A stretch of 9,522 nt of DNA, from positions 1 to 9,522 of the forward strand of contig URJD01000058.1 in NCBI GenBank assembly GCA_900548075.1. Reading direction: 5' to 3'. The notes under the pieces are model-generated. The model saw only the letters and a list, made by a program, of their open reading frames with translations. It ran no database searches and was not told the DNA's origin. A program made the translations under genes and the position numbers. This DNA comes from an uncultured Collinsella sp. Its GTDB lineage: Bacteria; Actinomycetota; Coriobacteriia; Coriobacteriales; Coriobacteriaceae. Positions 5,272 through 9,522 of the stretch are shown piece after piece. Position 1 is the stretch's first letter. Each line of letters begins with the position of its first letter.

Positions 5272-5991
5272 CTAGGCTTCCTTGCTCGGGAGTACCAGGA
5301 GGCGGTGGCAGTACGGGCAGTGCGTAATCTCGCTGCCGTCGTGGTTGAGGTCGCTCATGGACGATGCCTGCAGCGCGGTGTGGCAGACCGTGGGGATGTT
5401 GCCCTGGATGGTCTCGACGGCCAGGCCGCGGAACTGCTTGAGCAGGCGCTCGTAGTCGGTGAGCACGTCGGCCGGCAGCGTAGCGGCAAGCGCGGTGCGC
5501 TCCTTCGTGGCGGCGTCAATCTGAGCCTGCAGGTCGGCAGCCTTGGCGCGGGCGGCCTTGGTATCGGCCTTTACGCCCTCCTCGAACTTGGCGATGATTG
5601 CCTGCGCACGGGCCTCGCGGTCGAGCGCCTCCTTATGGGCGATGACGACATCCTTGCGGGTGTGCTCAATCTTGTCCAGACGCTTGGCCAGGGTGGCGAG
5701 TTCATTCTCCAGGTCCTGAACCTCGCGGTAGTCGGAGCCGTCGACGTGGCGCTTCTTGGCAGCCTCGATGGCGTTATTGGTCTGAATCTCGGTGGTGTTG
5801 AGATCGTCGAGCTCAATGTCCAGATCCTTGCGCTGGGCGTAGAGCTTGGTCATCTCGGACTTGAGCTTCACATAGGTCTTGCGCTTGGAAGCGAGCTCCT
5901 TGAGCTCCGGCATATTGGCAAGTTCGCTCTTGTTGCGGGCGAGCTCCAAATCGATCTGTTGCAGCTTGAGTAGCGTAGCGCCGGCGCTCAT
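5272..5991 (-). CDS. Coiled-coil protein with C-terminal zinc ribbon (CT398-like)
   Basis: The 239-residue protein is almost entirely charged heptad-like helix from about 5 to 165 (long antiparallel coiled coil, as in ATP-independent hydrolase-associated CT398/Cdsz relatives). A short C-terminal zinc-ribbon-like module follows. Family members usually have four zinc cysteines as CxxC…CxxC. Here the second pair is intact (HCPYCH, Cys225 and Cys228) but the first is reduced to PTVCH (Cys203, His204), so His204 or His229 may stand in or zinc may be lost. The start at 5991 is favoured over one 12 codons upstream: AAGGAG precedes it by about 8 nt, and its ATG overlaps the Nif3 stop as ATGA. The molecular function of this family is unsettled, with nucleic-acid or complex-scaffold roles proposed. 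It is regularly found beside Nif3-like genes, as here. Confidence 0.88.
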   Translation of the reverse strand: MSAGATLLKLQQIDLELARNKSELANMPELKELASKRKTYVKLKSEMTKLYAQRKDLDIELDDLNTTEIQTNNAIEAAKKRHVDGSDYREVQDLENELATLAKRLDKIEHTRKDVVIAHKEALDREARAQAIIAKFEEGVKADTKAARAKAADLQAQIDAATKERTALAATLPADVLTDYERLLKQFRGLAVETIQGNIPTVCHTALQASSMSDLNHDGSEITHCPYCHRLLVLPSKEA

Positions 5992-6797
5992 AAGTTCTCT
6001 CCTTTTGTCACAGTCCACCATTGGCAAGGGTTCAGTATTTTAATCGCATGACGGGGGTTGACCCCGGCGTCAACTGCAGAGTTCATCAATATATCAACGA
6101 ACGGCTCCTCAGAGCGGTCGTGGCCGAGCAAGATCACCGGCAGCCCACGCAAGGCAAGGTCTTGCGCCACGTGGTAGCCGGCCTCTCCGGTCACAATAAC
6201 ATCTGCGCCCGCGGCGATGGCGAGCTCTCCAAAGTCGCCCAGGGAGCCGCCCAAAATGGCGACGGTGCGGCACGGGCGATCGGCTTCGCCCCACACACGC
6301 GGGTCGCTGCCGAAGGCCGTGGCAGCACGGGTGGCAAGATCGCGCAGTGTGCACGGGTCGTTGAGCGTTGCAAGCGCGCCCAGGCCGGTGGCCTCGGGGT
6401 CGTCCACGTGCTCCAGTGAGCTCACGGGTGCGGCACCCAGCAGCTTGCTCAGGCAGACACGGGCTTCGTGCGAGCGGTCCAGGTTGGTGTGGAGCGATAT
6501 GATGCTCACGCCGCAACGCGCTGCCTCGTAGAGCGCCGCGCTGCATTGGGGGCGTGCGGCATCCGTCGGACAAAAGGCCTCGGGTGCCTTGATGTATATG
6601 GGATGATGCGTCAGCAGCACGTTGGCACCGGCCTCGAGAGCACGGTGCACATTGGCTTCGGTCGCATCGAGTGCGCAGGCAACACCGGTAATCTGTGCGG
6701 CAGGGTCGCCGACGGAGAGTCCTACATGGTCCCAACTCTCGGCATCGGTCTTGGGATAGCGTGCCAGTAGCGCGCGCTCAAGCTCGGCGACGATCAT
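5988..6797 (-). CDS. Nif3-like dinuclear metal center protein (DUF34)
   Basis: A 269-residue cytosolic protein of the Nif3/DUF34 (YbgI, YqfO) family. The metal-binding motifs are in place: SWDHVGLSVGD near the start, LLTHHP with His64-His65, SLHTNLD with His103 and Asp107, VTGEAGYH (about 202-209) and LGHDRSEE with His226 and Glu230. It lacks the PII/CutA-like insert seen in longer homologues such as B. subtilis YqfO, so it is the short form. The family has been annotated as GTP cyclohydrolase I type 2, but that is weakly supported. A metal-dependent hydrolase or metal-handling role is more cautious. Its ATG overlaps the cysteine desulfurase stop by 4 nt (ATGA), and its own stop overlaps the zinc-ribbon start in the same way, so translation of the three is coupled. 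Confidence 0.93.
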   Translation of the reverse strand: MIVAELERALLARYPKTDAESWDHVGLSVGDPAAQITGVACALDATEANVHRALEAGANVLLTHHPIYIKAPEAFCPTDAARPQCSAALYEAARCGVSIISLHTNLDRSHEARVCLSKLLGAAPVSSLEHVDDPEATGLGALATLNDPCTLRDLATRAATAFGSDPRVWGEADRPCRTVAILGGSLGDFGELAIAAGADVIVTGEAGYHVAQDLALRGLPVILLGHDRSEEPFVDILMNSAVDAGVNPRHAIKILNPCQWWTVTKGENL

Positions 6798-7972
6798 GCG
6801 GCGCCTACGATCGAGAGCAGCGTCTGGGCGAACTCATCCAGGTCGGCAGGGTTCACGCGGTCATCGAAGGAGATGCGCAGTGCGTCCAGCGCCTGCTCGC
6901 GACCAATGCCCATGGCGCTGAGCACGTGGCTCGGGTCCATGCTGCCGCTCGAGCAAGCCGATCCGGCCGAAACCTCAAAGCCGGCGGCGTCGAGCTTGAC
7001 GATGAGCTCCTCGGAGTCCATGCCGTCGACGTAGATCGAAACCATACCCGGCAGACGGTCGACCTGCTCGTAGTCGCCCATGGTGGCATGAATGCGTGGA
7101 TGGGCCGTAAGCGTGGCGTAGAGTTTGTCGGAAAGGGCTTGCAGCTTTTCGCGCTCCTGAGCCACTTGGGGTGCCAGCGTGCGGGCAGCAGCGGCAAAGG
7201 CCAGCTGCGTGCGCAGGTCCTGCGTGCCGGCGCGACGTCCGGCTTCCTGTCCGCCGCCAAAGATGCGGGGGCGCAGTGGCGTGCGGGTCTTAACGTAGAG
7301 CGCGCCGGATGCCACAGGACCGCCAATTTTGTGGGCCGCGACGGACATAGCATCGACGCCCAGCTCGGTGGCGTCGAGCGGAATATGCAGATAGCCCTGG
7401 ATGGCATCGGTGTGGAACAGGGCGCCGGCGGCATGTGCAGCAGCGGCAAGCTCGCGGATGGGCTGCACCACGCCGGTCTCGTTGTTGGCGACCATAATGC
7501 TCACGAGCGCCACGTCGTCGCCTAGCAGCTCGACAAGCGTGGCAGGCTCAATGTAGCCCGCGCGGCAGGGCTGCACCAGGTCGACGGTAAAGCCGGCGGC
7601 ACGCAGCAGCGGCAGGTTGTCCAGAATCGAATCGTGCTCGATGGCAGATACGATCACGCGGTTGCGCTTGCGGTCGCGCTGACGGGCGCCCTCGGCAAGA
7701 CCGAGGAGCGCCAGCTGGTTGGCCTCGGTACCGCCGTTGGTCAGGACAATCTCGGATGGGCGGACGCGCGCGCCAAAGCTGCGGGCGATCTCGCGGCGAG
7801 CAACCTCTAGACGCGCGGCAGCTTTGCGACCAAGCGAGTGCAGCGAGTTGGGGTTGACGCCGGCAAGCTCGCTGTCGTCGTACTCACGCTGCGCAAGACG
7901 CGCCTCGGCGCGCATGGGCGTCGAGGCGGCGTAGTCAAGATTCACGGGTATGCGGTTTTGACCTGCGGTCAT
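6794..7972 (-). CDS. Cysteine desulfurase, NifS/IscS type (class V aminotransferase)
   Basis: A 392-residue PLP enzyme that takes sulfur from L-cysteine as an enzyme persulfide, for Fe-S clusters or tRNA thiolation. The motifs run in order: LDYAAST (12-18), NPNSLHSLGRKA, TNGGTEAN (78-85), EH with His113 over the PLP ring, ANNETG (162-167), HTDAIQ with Asp189, SVAAHK with the Schiff-base Lys215, GGGQEAGRRAGT, and SAGSACSSGSMDPSHVL with catalytic Cys340. The last motif with its long mobile loop is typical of group I (NifS/IscS) rather than SufS. Some positions differ from the consensus: DYAAST for DNAATT, TNGG for TSGA, and GGPVA after the Lys. This suggests a divergent, actinobacterial branch. 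No scaffold protein or tRNA-thiolase gene is adjacent, so the sulfur acceptor is unknown. AGGAGG sits inside the end of rpe, 11 nt before the ATG. Confidence 0.95.
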   Translation of the reverse strand: MTAGQNRIPVNLDYAASTPMRAEARLAQREYDDSELAGVNPNSLHSLGRKAAARLEVARREIARSFGARVRPSEIVLTNGGTEANQLALLGLAEGARQRDRKRNRVIVSAIEHDSILDNLPLLRAAGFTVDLVQPCRAGYIEPATLVELLGDDVALVSIMVANNETGVVQPIRELAAAAHAAGALFHTDAIQGYLHIPLDATELGVDAMSVAAHKIGGPVASGALYVKTRTPLRPRIFGGGQEAGRRAGTQDLRTQLAFAAAARTLAPQVAQEREKLQALSDKLYATLTAHPRIHATMGDYEQVDRLPGMVSIYVDGMDSEELIVKLDAAGFEVSAGSACSSGSMDPSHVLSAMGIGREQALDALRISFDDRVNPADLDEFAQTLLSIVGAA

Positions 7973-7978
7973 AAGGGT

Positions 7979-8650
7979 TTATGCCTCCTGTGCAGCCTCG
8001 TTGCCCAGCTTCTGCAGCAGCGCAACCTCGGCGGCGGGATCTTCGGACTTAAATACGGCGGAGCCGGCCACGAGGACGTTGGCGCCGGCCTTGACGACCT
8101 CGGCAATGTTCTTGGAAGAAATGCCGCCGTCGACCTCGATGAGGGGCGACACGCCGTGGCGCTCGCACATGGCCTTGAGCTCGTGGAGCTTTGCGATGGT
8201 GCCTGGGATAAAGCTCTGGCCGCCAAAGCCGGGGTTCACGCTCATGAGCAGCACCATGTCGACAACGTCGATGATGCTCTCGAGCACGCAGACGGGCGTG
8301 GCAGGGTTGAGGACCACACCGGCCTTGACGCCGCGCTGCTGCAGGTGCGTGAGCGTGCGGTGCAGGTGCGTGGAGGCCTCGAAGTGCACGGTGATCATGT
8401 CGGCACCGGCGTCGGCATACCAATCGACCGTCTCATCGGGGTTCGACACCATGAGGTGCGCGTCGACCGGTACATCGGTGGAGCGCTTGACGGCCTTGAG
8501 GATATCGACGCCAAAGGTGAGGTTGCCGGTAAAGTGACCGTCCATGACGTCAAAGTGCACGTAGTCGGCGCCGGCGATCTTGTCGAGCTCGCCCTTGAGG
8601 TTGGCCATGTCGGCCGAAAGGATAGACGGAGCGATTTTGATGGAACCCAT
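7979..8650 (-). CDS. rpe: Ribulose-phosphate 3-epimerase
   Basis: A 223-residue TIM-barrel enzyme that interconverts D-ribulose 5-phosphate and D-xylulose 5-phosphate in the pentose phosphate pathway. The sequence shows APSILSAD (7-14), VHFDVMDGHF with metal ligand His32 and catalytic Asp34, DAHLMV with His65, MITVHFEA, VLNPATP, LLMSVNPGFGGQSF, IEVDGGI with catalytic Asp174, and the phosphate-binding VLVAGSAVF. One departure is FTGN where most homologues have FVPN in the loop after the first Asp. The catalytic set is complete, so it should be active. The start is supported by AGAAAGG 8 nt upstream. It lies 18 nt behind gpsA and 6 nt ahead of the cysteine desulfurase, whose ribosome binding site overlaps its last codons. 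Confidence 0.97.
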   Translation of the reverse strand: MGSIKIAPSILSADMANLKGELDKIAGADYVHFDVMDGHFTGNLTFGVDILKAVKRSTDVPVDAHLMVSNPDETVDWYADAGADMITVHFEASTHLHRTLTHLQQRGVKAGVVLNPATPVCVLESIIDVVDMVLLMSVNPGFGGQSFIPGTIAKLHELKAMCERHGVSPLIEVDGGISSKNIAEVVKAGANVLVAGSAVFKSEDPAAEVALLQKLGNEAAQEA

Positions 8651-8668
8651 GGTAGTAGCCTTTCTGCG

Positions 8669-9522
8669 CTAGTCGGTGAGTCCGTAGAACTCTTGAGAAG
8701 GGACGCGGTCGGTAAGAATCTCGAGCGCCCTATCCAAAGTAACACCGTTGTAGAGCGTTTGCTCCACGGCAAAGGTGAGCGGAATGTCTACGCCCAGTGA
8801 ACGGGCAAGCTCGCTCACGCTGCGGGCCGCGACGGCGCCCTCGACCACCATATGCGTGCGCGTCTGATACTCGTCGAGCGACACGCCGTGGGCAAACTCG
8901 TAGCCAAAGGTGCGGTTGCGCGAATGTTCCGAGGTGCAGGTGGCAATGAGGTCACCCATGCCGGCAAGTCCCATGCAGGTCATAGCTTGACCGCCGCGGG
9001 CGTGCACCAGACGGCTGATCTCGGCCAGGCCGCGCGTCATGATGAGGGCGAGCGTGTTGTCGCCCGCACCGGTGCCGGCGGAGATGCCGCACACGATGGC
9101 GATAACGTTCTTCATGGCGCCGCAGACCTCGACACCGGTCATGTCTTGCGACAGATAGATGCGAAAGGCCGTGGACAGGAGCAGGTCCTTAAAGGTCTCC
9201 CCTATCTGCGGGTCTTCGCTGGCGATGACGGCGGCAGAAAGCCCGCCGCGACAGATCTCCTCGGCATGGTTGGGGCCCGAGAGTGCCGCCACGCGCGACT
9301 CGTTGCCGATCTCGCTGGCGATGACCTCGCTCATGAGCAGGCCGGACTCGGGCTCAATGCCCTTGGTGAGGCACAGAACCGGGGTCTCGGCGGCGATGAA
9401 GGGTGCCGCCTGATGGCATACGCTGCGCAGATGTGTGGAGGGCACGGCAAAGATGACGGCCTCGGCACCGTCGAGCGCCTGCGCCAGGTCCGTCGTGGCG
9501 ACAACGTTTTCCGGCAGCACGT
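8669..9522 (-). CDS. gpsA: NAD(P)-dependent glycerol-3-phosphate dehydrogenase (start beyond window)
   Basis: This cytosolic enzyme reduces dihydroxyacetone phosphate to sn-glycerol 3-phosphate for phospholipid synthesis. The window holds 284 residues up to TAG 8669-8671. The N-terminal GxGxWG nucleotide-binding loop lies past the right edge, since the whole protein is usually about 330 residues. Visible motifs are AVIFAVPSTHL, CLTKGIE, LSGPNHAEEI, GVEVCGAMKNVIAI with the catalytic Lys, GDNTLALIMTRGLAEI, GLAGMGDLIATCTSEHSRNRTFG and MVVEGAVAA, all in family order. GAMKN has Cys-Gly before it where GGALKN is common, a mild variation. A GTG at 9518-9520 is an internal valine codon, not the start. 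It is the first gene of the operon seen here. Confidence 0.96.
   Translation of the reverse strand, partial: VLPENVVATTDLAQALDGAEAVIFAVPSTHLRSVCHQAAPFIAAETPVLCLTKGIEPESGLLMSEVIASEIGNESRVAALSGPNHAEEICRGGLSAAVIASEDPQIGETFKDLLLSTAFRIYLSQDMTGVEVCGAMKNVIAIVCGISAGTGAGDNTLALIMTRGLAEISRLVHARGGQAMTCMGLAGMGDLIATCTSEHSRNRTFGYEFAHGVSLDEYQTRTHMVVEGAVAARSVSELARSLGVDIPLTFAVEQTLYNGVTLDRALEILTDRVPSQEFYGLTD

Noticed and set aside
7838..8800. Plus-strand ORF of 320 codons
   Set aside because: It is antisense to three well-identified housekeeping genes, and its Gly/Val/His-rich translation is typical of a mirror frame.

Overview
The window looks like a stretch of an actinobacterial gut-commensal chromosome. The GC-rich housekeeping operon, the style of the DUF6273 surface protein and the general codon use fit Coriobacteriia, most likely Collinsella or a close relative. 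That placement is inference from protein character, not from a database search. It splits into two contrasting halves.

The left half (about 1-3600) is accessory DNA. It starts with the last codons of an upstream gene, translationally coupled to a small membrane-anchored protein (52-480). Three strong inverted repeats follow in 135 bases, then a decayed 3'->5' exonuclease (DnaQ-like) fragment (583-918). On the minus strand comes a compact three-gene unit: a membrane-tethered thioredoxin-like protein (1598-2155), a secreted four-cysteine protein (1183-1587) and a small hydrophobic protein (931-1170). The first two each carry exactly one in-frame stop codon (TAA at codon 123, TGA at codon 44) in an otherwise intact frame. 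They look recently inactivated. The unit is reminiscent of a secreted disulfide peptide with its oxidase and an immunity-like membrane protein. On the plus strand at 2348-3370 is a Flp-type (type IVb) prepilin fused to a C-terminal DUF6273 domain. Its leader peptide contains a run of nine G, and slippage in either direction would end translation, so it is a strong candidate phase-variable adhesin. A terminator follows, then a short degraded stretch resembling the end of a formylglycine-enzyme/C-type-lectin-like fold.

The middle (3600-4050) is non-coding. It holds inverted repeats and a minus-strand tRNA-Pro(GGG) with its own candidate promoter and terminator.

The right half (4055-9522) is a tightly packed minus-strand housekeeping operon. 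In transcription order it holds gpsA (start outside the window), rpe, a NifS/IscS-type cysteine desulfurase, a Nif3/DUF34 protein, a coiled-coil zinc-ribbon protein and coaBC. Gaps are 18, 6, -4, -4 and 2 nt. Together they cover glycerol-3-phosphate for phospholipids, pentose-phosphate interconversion, sulfur mobilisation and CoA synthesis.
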